From Phallusia mammillata (taxonomy: Eukaryota; Chordata; Ascidiacea; Phlebobranchia; Ascidiidae), in the NCBI GenBank assembly GCA_003260075.1, contig QLIY01000269.1, positions 103,631-167,630 on the forward strand: a stretch of DNA of 64,000 nucleotides, written 5' to 3'. The notes beneath the pieces are model-generated. The model had not been told where the DNA came from and did not search any database. It saw nothing but the letters and a program-made list of their open reading frames with translations. A program made the position numbers and the translations under genes. Positions 14,009 to 24,300 of the stretch are shown one piece after another. Positions within the stretch are counted from its first letter, which is position 1. Each line of letters begins with the position of its first letter.

Positions 14009-14203
14009 TCAACTGTGAGATTGGGAACTTGGCTTGTTCTGTGAAGCACTGTTTTCTATGGCAGTGATTTTTGGTTCACTTTGCAACATGCTACGAAGTG
14101 CAAGCTCTTCCACTTGTAGTCTTTTTAATTGATCCTGCAACTTGTCTTCGAGTTGGGATAACCTATTTTCATCCTCTTTCAGGGCAGCCAACTTTGCAGA
14201 CAT
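14009..14203 (-). CDS. SNAPC5: snRNA-activating protein complex subunit 5 (SNAP19) homologue
   Basis: Small coiled-coil subunit of the complex that recognises the proximal sequence element of snRNA promoters for Pol II and Pol III; nuclear. Predicted 64 residues from ATG at 14203-14201. The start was chosen because a strong 3' splice acceptor (ttttttattgcag) ends at 14227, which excludes the more upstream open frame, and because the N-terminus MSAKLAALKEDENRL then aligns with human MLSRLQELRKEEETL. The core DQLKRLQVEELALRSML closely matches human DQLNRLKVEELALQSMI. The acidic C-terminal tail of the 98-residue human protein is missing. It lies directly below RMI2, with 47 nt between the RMI2 stop and the acceptor, the arrangement expected of a trans-spliced operon. 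Confidence 0.75.
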   Translation of the reverse strand: MSAKLAALKEDENRLSQLEDKLQDQLKRLQVEELALRSMLQSEPKITAIENSASQNKPSSQSHS

Positions 14204-14225
14204 TTTTTTATGCCAATAAAATGGT

Positions 14226-14232
14226 CCTGCAA
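14226..14232 (-). promoter_or_regulatory. intercistronic 3' splice acceptor, candidate SL trans-splice site
   Basis: Minus-strand attgcag|g follows a T-rich tract 47 nt below the RMI2 stop and 23 nt above the SNAPC5 ATG. No donor-bearing exon of SNAPC5 fits in the 47 nt, so cis-splicing would have to come from RMI2 or further upstream. In ascidians this geometry marks a spliced-leader addition site inside an operon. Confidence 0.55.
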
Positions 14233-14273
14233 TAAAAAATGCCAAAGACTAACATGTTGATTTAACAAGATTT

Positions 14274-14747
14274 TTAGTTTAAACTTGACACAATATGAGT
14301 TTGTGCATCCATAACCTCTTTTTCCCAAGTCTCTGATCTGCAGTTAGAGTTATTACTAATTTCAGTAACTTTAATAGCTTTTAATTTGGTAACATGAGTT
14401 CCTTCAGGGGTGTTCTGGGCACCCAAGACATGTCCAATCACCATGACAAAATCCCCAATTTTTACTGGGTTGGTTAAACTCGGAAGATTAAACAGACCGG
14501 AAACCAAAGCTTTGCCAGTTCCATCATCCACAACGATAAAACCACTATCAACTTGAATAACTTTTCCCTGAATCCAAACATTTGAAACTGTTACGAGGAA
14601 CTCTGAAGAAAACGATTTGTTCAACATGTGCATGATCCACCTGTTGTATTTGACATCGCTATTGTCAGGTTGGTTATTGGGTGATATCGTATTTAACTGA
14701 GAAAGCAAAACTTTGTACGCCGGTTCATTTAGTACAGCAGAAACCAT
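14274..14747 (-). CDS. RMI2: RecQ-mediated genome instability protein 2 (RMI2), OB-fold
   Basis: OB-fold component of the BLM-TOP3A-RMI dissolvasome that resolves double Holliday junctions; nuclear. Single-exon frame of 157 codons from ATG at 14747-14745; human RMI2 is about 147. The diagnostic block VSNVWIQGKVIQVDSGFIVV, then DDGTGKALVSGL, KIGDFVMVIGHVLGAQ, LKAIKVTEIS and SETWEKEVMDAQ aligns in order with human AAVWMQGRVV, RDPSGDFSVRGL, VPGKYVMVMGVVQAC, LQAVKMTDLS and ESLWELEVEDLH. The N-terminal 40 residues are lineage-specific. It is the upstream partner of SNAPC5 in a probable minus-strand operon. The gene is CpG-poor, unlike the surrounding regulatory genes. Confidence 0.85.
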   Translation of the reverse strand: MVSAVLNEPAYKVLLSQLNTISPNNQPDNSDVKYNRWIMHMLNKSFSSEFLVTVSNVWIQGKVIQVDSGFIVVDDGTGKALVSGLFNLPSLTNPVKIGDFVMVIGHVLGAQNTPEGTHVTKLKAIKVTEISNNSNCRSETWEKEVMDAQTHIVSSLN

Positions 14748-14833
14748 TGTAAACAATAAACATTCACCTTATTAAAAACTAAAGACTGCAAAAGTGCAAT
14801 TCAACTATCTTTTGGCAAACAAACCATAGAATA

Positions 14834-15112
14834 CTAAAGTAATCCAGGAACAAACCATTGACATTGATCGATATAAACAGTACGATCATCCAGTTTATCG
14901 TAAACGTAAGGAAATCGAAAATTATTGTTTGAAATGAAATTTAGGAGTCTATTTGATGACAATTTATCACACAAAAATACTGTTTGCGATTTATAATAAG
15001 TTAAAACCAAATCGCCTGTTGCCTGCATTCTTACAGTCAGTGACACTTGTCCAGCGCGTTTATAATGCACCAACGTTGCAAGTTTTTGTGGCACCGACCT
15101 CCAGTAGCAAAG
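14834..15112 (-). CDS. unidentified small exon or ORF upstream of RMI2
   Basis: An open minus-strand frame follows a possible acceptor (tgtacttactgtag) and begins LCYWRSVPQKLATLVHYKRA. It ends at a stop at 14834, 87 nt above the RMI2 ATG. The first in-frame ATG is at 15028, giving 64 codons. The residues look protein-like (QVSLTVRMQATGDLVLTYY, then RFPYVYDKLDD) and suggest a small beta-rich domain, but I do not recognise the family. It could be the last exon of a first cistron in the RMI2-SNAPC5 cluster, or a chance frame. Confidence 0.3.
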   Translation of the reverse strand, partial: LCYWRSVPQKLATLVHYKRAGQVSLTVRMQATGDLVLTYYKSQTVFLCDKLSSNRLLNFISNNNFRFPYVYDKLDDRTVYIDQCQWFVPGLL

Positions 15113-15829
15113 CTACAGTAAGTACATCATGACACACATAGTTTAAACTAAAGTAGTAGTGGTTCCAAAACAGTTTCTGGTCGCGTAAAAATTGGGAGTC
15201 CTGTAATTTCACCACATTGGCTACCCTATTCCAGATGGCAAGTCCTGAGGAAAAAATGGGCGCTCGCACTTTTTTTGACAGCAAAGTTTTGCGTAGGGTC
15301 CGTTTACGTCATAAATATGATCATTGCGGTCCTTCGATTATAACGTTACAATTAATAGAAAATTGAATTTTAACGTGAAGATTATACTAACAAAATTACT
15401 AAATCAATGACATGTGTGATGTAACCATAAAACTGTTGAGCGTCGTCCTGTTGGTTTTGAAATAGGCTACAATTTGTTTTTGATAAAAATCAGTGGCGTC
15501 TATAAGACACATTGAACTAGGACCAAGAATGGTTCACATAATAAAACTATGCAAATCAACGCAAATCGAATTATGCAGTCAACAAGAAGTTAATTGGAAG
15601 CGGGATGTTTAGTTTAAAGTGACAAAGGGACGCTTCTCTCCGGACGCTCATTAAATATGCAGGCGCGTGCATTTTTTCAGCCGCTTTCCGTTGAGAAGGC
15701 GCCTCCCTCAAGGTAATGCCGATAAAATTCAAATATACGGAGTCATAGTTACCAAACGTGTGTCTTCGACGTAGTAAACAGGTCTCAGACTTCAAAAAAT
15801 TAGTCGCAATTTGGTACAGAAAAGCTACC

Positions 15830-18689
15830 ATGCTATTTGAAGCTCTTGGACTAGAAGACGTAATGTGGTTGGCGGTTGGTGAGAATGCTGAGAGCAAGCA
15901 TACGGAATCAGCAGTAATTTCAAGTCAACATCAGGTTGTTTGTAGTGCGAACAACAATAATAACAACTGCACGAACTTTGAGCTGATAGGCCGCCGTGGT
16001 GACGAACTGCCAGCAATGCACACAGCACAGCCTCAGACAGTACCTCCGATATCAACCGTGATGAGTCGTCTCCATCAACCCAACAACATCAGTCAGCGCG
16101 CCGATTGTGCCAACGGCTTTTCCACCTTGATTAATAGTAACGCATCGCAACAGTTTGTAAATCTGATAGAAGAAGATGATTTGGAGGAAGATAGCGATTG
16201 TGAAAACGAGTTTAGTGCTCTCGATCACCAAACACCGCAAGACCTAAGTTTGATGTCAAGGCCGCTACTTGAAACTTCAGTTTTTCCAATGCAAGTAACC
16301 GCCGGGAACGAAGCAGTTTGGTCGTGGAACAATCAACAAACTATGACACCAAATTCATATGGACACAATGGCTTCCTTTATCAGGACGATCACTTAAATG
16401 GATTGAGAGAACATCTCGCTGCCAGAAAGGTAAAACAATGCATGCAAATTTTCGCGGTTACAATTGCTTACTTAGCCTACATAATATTTCCACAACTAAG
16501 TATTGTGAAAATTTAGGAACAATCCCCCCCCCCAAGGTAAAACAATGCATGCAAATTTTCGCGGTTACAATTGCTTACTTACATAATATTTCCACAACTA
16601 AGTATTGTGAAAATTTAGGAACAAATAGAGAAGGGACATTAAAAACAGATTAATCAAATCAAGACTACCAGGCAGTGACCAAAAAATATTTTTCCACTGA
16701 TGAATACAACATTGGTTCATAAACTTTCAGTGAAAATATATTCCTTTAAGACGCGTTTGCGGTTGAGGCAATGACTTTTTTTTACAACTTTTGACAATCT
16801 AGTGGCATTTTTTTATTAATAGGAATGGTAAACTTATTAATAATATTGTGAGCATCAAAATCTGCTGGATATCCTGTGTTCATGTAAAAAACATTACTAT
16901 TTTGGAAAAAAGTTTCGATTGAAATAAACATGTTATAGGCAATCCAAAAAATACAAATCAAAAATCATTGTCTTTTTAAAATGTGTATTTTGTTTCGCGC
17001 CAAAATGCTTCCACTAACCACGTGGTCTACAGACTAATTGTAATTGACGCAGCTGCCCCTCACCGCTGACCGGACACAAAGAAATAACAAACAATTTCGC
17101 GACATCTGCAAATAGGAACAATAACTCTTGGCGCAAAATGCCCGCTTGAGATGGCCTAATCGCTGTTATGAGCTGTTTCCTCATTATTCATGCAGAAACG
17201 GAACACGCCCATGTATTTGCCCGACGGTGAAACAGTTGCAAATCGCGGCACGCGCTTCGCAAATCCGCGGCCGAGGTAATTGCAATTTAATTGCGACACG
17301 CGACTCGGGCAAGTCATCCCCGTTCCGATTTTAACGCCTAATCCACTTTGTTGGCTGGAATGCAGCTGCCGGAATACCCGATTCTGTCCTCTGCATTTGT
17401 CCAAAAACATAACCCTATGATAATGGTGTTGCCGTGCTGCAGGCGCATGTTTTTGAATATGTTTTCTTGCAATAGTAACCCGATCCGATAGTGTTAGCCT
17501 AACGACCATTTGCGTTGGTCTGCTATGCGAGCATGTCTCGATGGACCGAACAAAGGTCACTGATAAAGTGGGATATGTTACGGTGTAAGCATATTTTGCG
17601 TGAATATCTCACCAAGTATAGTTCAGATAGTAATACAACTTTGTATGGTCACCCCACCCCCCCCCCAGGTCACTGATAAAGTGGGATATGTTACGGTGTA
17701 AGCATATTTTGCGTAAATATCTCACCAAGTATAGTTCAGATAGTAGTACAACTTTGTATTGTGACCCCGATAAGTCCAACTAATATTTCTTTTTCATCAG
17801 AACAATGGTCATCGACAAGCTTCCCGTAAAAAGCGGCGACAAGCAGCAAATGCGAGAGAGCGACGGAGAATGGAAGGGTTAAACAACGCATTTGATTCTC
17901 TGAGAAAAGTGATTCCTTCTATTAGTCGACGAAGGTAAAATAATGAACCAAAAATGCTATAATAAAAGCATTTGGTCAGTGGTTCTTAATCTTTTCCTTA
18001 CGATCTCTGAGAACAAAAAGATGAATTTAATTTAGCCCCCAAAAACTCAAATTGCCAACTGCGTGGTGACGTCATAGATGGAACAAAAACCATTGAACCA
18101 GTACATCGAAATAACACAACTTTGCAGATAGATTGCAACCGATGAATGTTTAACTACAAAAAATTCCAAGTTGTTTTTTATTTAATTCAAGTTTAGTTTA
18201 TTGAAACATCGTTTATCCTTGCGTATTTTTTGAAGGCAACAATACCCCCCCCCCTGAACCAGTACATCGAAATAACACAACTTTGCAGATAGATTGCAAC
18301 CGTTGAATGTTTAACTACAAATAATTCCAAGGTGTTTTTTATTTAATTCAAGTTTAGTTTATTGAAACATCGTTTATGCTTGCGTATTTTTTGAAGGCAA
18401 CAATCAGTTTTTGCCTCCACCAGAGAAGGTGTTTTATGTTCATTTTATTTAAAACACAAATAAAAAGTTTTCATTCTACTTCAGAAAATTGTCGAAATAC
18501 GAGACATTGCAAATGGCATTGAGCTACATTGAAGAGCTTGGTCGAATCCTACAAGAAAAACCCAATCACGATAATGATGAAGACGAAAATGACGACAATC
18601 AGTCACATTCTTACAATAATAAAACGGACGAAATGGAACCAGAAAGCTGCCAAGAAATTTCATCAGACGAACACGACACCTTTCGATAG
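15830..18689 (+). CDS. ATOH: Atonal-class bHLH transcription factor, 3 exons
   Basis: Proneural nuclear bHLH factor that binds E-boxes as a heterodimer with an E protein. Exons 15830-16429, 17801-17934 and 18485-18689 give about 312 residues in one frame. The ATG at 15830 has good context (gctaccATG). The bHLH lies at about residues 211-264: basic region [20 protein letters not shown] (exon 2), loop VIPSISRRR, helix 2 [20 protein letters not shown] (exon 3). [11 protein letters not shown] and the MxGLNxAFDxLR helix are Atonal/ATOH signatures rather than Neurogenin or Achaete-scute. The N-terminal 200 residues are low-complexity with an acidic stretch ([12 protein letters not shown]). The tail is acidic and short. 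AATAAA lies at 18816-18821. Vertebrate Atoh genes lack an intron inside the bHLH; here one interrupts the loop. Both introns contain homopolymer-joined duplications. Confidence 0.9.
16427..16624. repeat. direct duplication joined by C10 at the Atoh exon 1 / intron 1 border
   Basis: Copies at 16427-16523 and 16534-16624 differ by small indels (a five-base deletion in the second). The run 16524-16533 is exactly ten C. The first copy starts in the last codon of exon 1 and includes the splice donor, so the donor is duplicated in the assembly. Confidence 0.95.
17554..17768. repeat. direct duplication joined by C10 in Atoh intron 1
   Basis: Copies of 102 nt at 17554-17655 and 17667-17768 with about four substitutions. 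They are separated by A plus exactly ten C (17657-17666). Confidence 0.95.
17977..17995 (+). mobile_element. single hAT-like terminus, other end not found
   Basis: CAGTGGTTCTTAATCTTTT resembles the terminal inverted repeat of many non-autonomous hAT elements. No matching opposite end was found before the next exon, possibly because the interval is disrupted by the duplication at 18094-18404. Confidence 0.35.
18094..18404. repeat. direct duplication joined by C10 in Atoh intron 2
   Basis: Copies of 150 nt at 18094-18243 and 18255-18404 with four substitutions, separated by exactly ten C (18245-18254). Confidence 0.95.
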
Positions 18690-18821
18690 TTTCTCTTATC
18701 AGATATTTCTTCATTTTGTTGATGCCAAGTTCCGTCTAAAATGGGTGCTGTGCATTAATTTTTTTATGTGGTGTTTTGCATCTCGCTGTGATCGTAAATT
18801 GTATGTTTGTAATGCAATAAA

Positions 18822-20858
18822 TTTGGTGAAAACTACCTAAATATTAAGAACATAGCAGTTTCCTTGTTTGGGGGGGAAACCAGACGTTATGAATAAATAA
18901 GTAAGGATAGATGGTTTGCGTCAGTTGGTCTTCGCATGGGAATGTCTCTTTACGTGACATCGCCTCCACCTACATGCTGTTCCCTTTGAGAATGAATAAT
19001 GTATGAAAAAACTATCTCTGGTACTTCATCGCGGCATAGATGGCCTTGGAAAAATACTACAACCCCAAAACAAATTGCACGAAGGTTAGAGTTAAGACGA
19101 AATAAGCAACTTTGTATATCGGACACGATTATATGCGATACACTCGGAATACGGATAGCTTACAAAAGTTATTTAGGAACAGGTCCTAGAGTTGAACACT
19201 TCATGATTTCAAGCCAGGAACGCACAACATTTTCGCCAAGACGGCCACATCGCAGATCCTTATTTCACCAAAGGCCGCCAAGTGTCTTGTTTTGGCCATA
19301 ACTTTTTACGTCATCATCTATATTGTGAGACGCTTGTGGTGCCTGTTTTTTTTGCATTTTTTGCGCACAATACAAATAGTCTGGCGCATATGACTATCAC
19401 GCTGGTAATATTCTTTTCAGTCCCACAAATCTATTTAGGGCAGTTTGGAAATCCAAGTATTTAGCGAAAGAGTTTCATCAACGCCACGGCCACCAGTACA
19501 TATATTTCAATATACTTGTTCAGGCCGCAGAAACCTGTCCCATCCCAGCGGCCACATGCGAGCAAACCGTCGCAGGTTGTGAGCCATGCTCGGTCTACGC
19601 ATAATTCAATTTACGTTGTGTGCAACAAAAAATACGTAGGCCGAGTAAGTATAGGCGTGCCGTATTTTTTTCAGCCGGGACGTTTTTTTTCTATTTTACT
19701 TACTATACGAATGGCTTTAGTACGGTTTACGGCAAATTTATCAAAACATATAATAAGTGGACGTAGCAAAAGCCAGTGCTGGATTAACCATTAGGCAAAG
19801 TAGGCACGTGCCTACAGGCCAGTCAAAAATCCAGGTCTTTGTGACAATGATTTGGCAACACTGATAATTCTATTTTTTTAGTTGGCAACCCTGATTTTTG
19901 GGTCACTTATAAAATGTGCCTACAGGCCAGTGGACCCTTAATCCGGCACTGTCAAAAGCGTACCGTTACTCGTACTGTTACCCAAACTGGGCGTAATGTT
20001 GGGTAAATGGTTGTTTCATGATCGCTCCAACTCACCAACCACATTGTATCTTCAAATTCCAATAAAACATATAGCTCTTTCACTGAATCGATCACAATGA
20101 GATAATACCTTTGCCAGTGGGCAACCTTTCAAACGTGTTATGTTTGTACAAATGCCGAAACGTGACTCTGCCTGTAAATGATATTGTTAATGACGTCACT
20201 GTTGAATGCAGCTAAGGAGTCGTTTTATACATTGTTGGCCTGTCTATAAACGATGTGCAAATTTTAACTCTTTAAAACTCGTAACATAACTAATTCTAAA
20301 TTGATAACATCGATTACTTTGGCAGAAAGAAACACCGCACGAATCAAGCGTGGAAAATGGCTAAACTTAAAAAACGAGACATTTTTGGTGAACGGACGAC
20401 ACGCCAACAAAAGCCTTTAAAACTGTTGCAACTAAAACTGGACGAGGGGCAAGTCTAGTTACAGTATACGTAATCTACAGAACTGTGTCTCGTGGCTTAT
20501 ATCAAAGATCCAGCAAACATGAAAAACGACTTAACGCCCCGCACTCGCCCACTCCAGCCCAAAAGTCCCGCAAATAAACCAAATAAAGTCACATTACTGA
20601 TTTAACTCTTATTTCGCATGGCTTGGATTTTCGTGGTGATATACCCAAATTACAGGGAAATTGCCCAAATTGTAAAGCTACACTTGTAGTTTGTTTTTAA
20701 CCATAGAATACTGGAGTTTAAAAACTTTGTTGCTGCGGATGAGCGGTAGTAAAACGGAATTGTGAATCGGACCGATTTGATTTGTGTTAGTTGGGTTGGG
20801 TTTGGTTTTGTTGGGCTTGGGCGTATCTTGTGACTAGAATACTGAAAACAGCGTGACG
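18822..20858. other. intergenic stretch between Atoh and SPTLC1 copy A
   Basis: About 2 kb without a supported exon. It contains one short hAT-like element (19774-19951) and presumably the SPTLC1 copy A promoter; no TATA box or other site stands out. Confidence 0.5.
19774..19951. mobile_element. 178-bp hAT-like non-autonomous element
   Basis: Ends CAGTGCTGGATTAACC and TTAATCCGGCACTG are inverted repeats. The flanks are gcaaaagc (19766-19773) and tcaaaagc (19952-19959), an 8-bp target site duplication with one mismatch. A shared internal motif, gtgcctacaggccagt, occurs near each end. No coding capacity. Confidence 0.8.
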
Positions 20859-21085
20859 ATGGACCAACCTCGACAGTGGATTTTTGCCGAGGCCTTCAAC
20901 TCCGTGTTTCAGGTGATTAAAAAAATGAAAGATTTCAGTCAATTACAGCAGTGATTTTCAACCGGTGTTCCGCGGAACACTAGTGTTTCTTGAAAGATCG
21001 TCAGGAGTTCCGCGAGAAATTTGCTGGTTTGAATATAGGATTCTAATGCTTTAGACTTCTGTTGTTTGACTGGTGTTTTATGTCG

Positions 21086-21176
<91 letters not shown>

Positions 21177-21302
21177 AGTTTGAATGTGCTATAGTGATTG
21201 GCTTCATTTATTGTTGTGTAATCGTTGTCTAATAATAAAATAGCTGAATCAAGGGTAAATTGCTGACCGTTAGTGCAATTTAGTGTTGGGGGAGCTAGTG
21301 TT

Positions 21303-21388
<86 letters not shown>

Positions 21389-24300
21389 ACGATGAATCAC
21401 GAAACAGCCAGTGCTAGGCAAATATTGTAGTTCGGTACAATACTAATGTTACGTTTTCATAAAACCTTTCCCAAACTTCAATAACGCTATAGGAGCTTTT
21501 TCATCCGTTTTAGTGATTAACTGATGTGCGATTTAACGTTTTAGTGTCACCCTGAGCCAGGTTGTTTTTTTTGCATCGTTTGGTGTTCCGCAAAATTATT
21601 TTAATGCATAAAGTGTTCCGTGGCTCAAAAAAGGTTGAAAAACACTGAATTACAGTGTACATTAAGTCAATAACGGAACTCAATTTTTCAAAATGAATTT
21701 GTGTTCTATTATACTTTTCTTACAATACCTATGTTTTTTTGAAGATTCATTATGATTTGTTGTCAATTTCAGGCACCTCCTTACCATCTAATTTTAGAAG
21801 CAATTTTGATCGTGTGGATTATACGTCTGCTGTTTTTCAAAAGTTACAAACTACACGGACATCAACCACTGACTGACAAGGAAAAGGATGATTTGGTAAA
21901 TGAGTGGAAACCTGAACCGCTTGTTCCCCCACTTGCAGAAACCATTTCCTCTGCTGATCCATATCGTCTAGTCACAGGGTGTGTATTTATATGTACGGTC
22001 AACACAATACAGTAAATTTGCTCTATTACACCTATAAATGTTTTATAAGTGTTTTTCCTACACTTTACAGTAACATACGTGGTATTCACTCACTTATCCT
22101 ACAAAGTCACCAAGACTTTACAATATTAAGATATCATTTCTGAAATTTTTGGTCCTGATTTCACCAACCTTAAATGTGTTACAAAAGCACTATATATTCT
22201 ATATTGCCAAATGTGGATGTGTTCATTTTTAATTTATGTTAACTAACATCTTAAATATTTTAAGGAGCCCTGGAAAAACAATTGTTGTAGATGGCAATGA
22301 GTGCCTTAATTTTGCAACAATGAACTTTCTGGGATTGCTTGGAAATCCTGGAATTGGAGAGAAGTCATCATCATGCATCAAACACTATGGTGTTGGTTCG
22401 TGTGGTCCAAGGGCATTCTATGGGACAGTTGGTAAATGCAAAAAATGAAAGTCTTATGTAATCAAAAATTAAAAATCACTGTTTAGGAATGCCGTACATA
22501 GAATACAAAACTCTTATGCTTTTACACTTTTTTTTAGATGTGCACGAAGAATTAGAGGATCGTCTGGCGCAATATATGAAGAGTGAAAGGGCAGTGTCAT
22601 ATTCCTATGGTTTTGCTACTATTGCAAGTGCAATTCCCTCTTATGCAAAGCGTGGAGACATTATCTTTGTGTAAGTTGCCATGTCAGTTATCTGCTTGTT
22701 GCCTACTAATTGACATACAGGTCTAAAAATATAAAATTTTAAGCAATTGCTGTATGTATTAGGCATGAACCACTAAGAAGCTTTACATTTATTTGGTAGG
22801 CATTTAAATACATATTTTGTGTGTTTATGTTTTTTTAGAAATGCTTAGAGCAAACATGTATATCAGTTCAAATTACCTAATTTGCAAATATTTTTGCAGG
22901 GATGAAGCTGTGTGTTTTGCTATACAAAAGGGTCTTCTTGCTTCAAGGAGTCATGTTGTGTATTTTAAACACAATGACATTGCTGATTTAGAGGACAAGC
23001 TCAAAGCACAGGAAAAACTAGATAAAAAGGTGTTTAAACATTTTTTTCACATATTATTTAATTGCCTTTTAACCACATAATAAATACACAGAACATCTTT
23101 AAAGGAGTTGTATTTATACCAGCATAAATGAATGCAGTTGTGAATTTATGTGTATGAAAAGTTTATATATTTTTAGAATCCCAAGAAAGCTTCAGTGACA
23201 CGAAAGTTCATTGTTGTTGAGGGAATTTATATGAACACTGGACAGTTATGTGACCTACCAAAGTTGGTAGAGCTTAAATACAAATACAAGGTCCGACTGT
23301 TTGTTGACGAATCTCTGTCTTTTGGAGTGCTCGGTGACAACGGAAGAGGTGTCACAGAACATTTTGATATTCCAGTAAGAAAACAAAACTACAAAATAAG
23401 TGATAAGCATAGGACATTTCTAGTAACTAGGCCGATTGTCTAAAAAGGAACAATTATTTGTTGCTCTTTCCTGTCCAAGGAAAAAACGCAATTAAAACTG
23501 TTCCTGCTCATGAGAATTATATTAAAGTGGTGAAGAAGAAAATTAATAATGTTCCCTTTTTCGCAATATACAATTGTTGTATGTAAACTACACACACACA
23601 TTTCTGTTCTGTACTTATTAGATTTCCGCTGAAGATTGTTTGCTCTGGTGACTTCATTTTTATGAGTCTATGAGAATATGATCACATGCTTTTTTCTCTT
23701 TATGTCTCAGTACTTCGGTTTGTTTGCTAACTCTTAAACTCAAAAACTTAGATTGATAAAGTGGATCTGGTGGTTGGCAGTTTGGAATATTCATTGGCTT
23801 CAGTGGGTGGATTTTGTTGTGGACGAGCATATGTGGTAGATCATCAGAGATTGTCTGGTCAAGGTTATGTTTTTTCTGCATCTCTTCCACCTTTGCTGGC
23901 TCGAGCTGCTATCGAAGCTCTCAACATTATCAAGGAAGATCCAGGTTAGAATATAATTTCAGATGAAACTTCGGAAGGTAATTTTATAAAAATAAAGTGT
24001 TTTGTATAATTATAATGCAGGGGTGCGAACATTTTTTCGGAATCTGGTAGCGCGCAAAAAAATTTAGTAGCACATACGTTTTTGTGTATGTGTCTTTTTC
24101 CACCTAATGCACAACCATTTCGCTACTAATAGCCGTATTGCAGGTCCCTGTTTTACAAACGGCCACCAAATGTATCAAATTGTTTATAATCTAGTGATTT
24201 AAAGAATTGTATGTCTAATCCATAGATTTTTTATTTTTTTCAAAAAGTTTATGCCTAAAAAAAGTTTCCCCCCCCCCATACAGTTTCGCGGCCGCACTAA

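Larger units (their letters stand above)
20949..21647. mobile_element. hAT-like non-autonomous element in SPTLC1-A intron 1
   Basis: Termini CAGTGATTTTCAACC and GGTTGAAAAACACTG are inverted repeats, flanked by a perfect 8-bp duplication aattacag (20941-20948 and 21648-21655). The 699-bp body has matching subterminal motifs (gtgttccgcgg / gtgttccgtgg) and no transposase frame. It contains two long C runs of 89 and 82 nt. Confidence 0.92.

Noticed and set aside
15060..15284. Minus-strand frame with FSSGLAIWNRVANVV resembling the C-terminal part of LINE reverse transcriptases
   Set aside because: Only one weak motif matches and there is no adjacent RT sequence; too little to call a LINE remnant.
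20939..21421. 160-codon glycine-rich minus-strand frame
   Set aside because: Produced by two C runs inside a hAT-like element.
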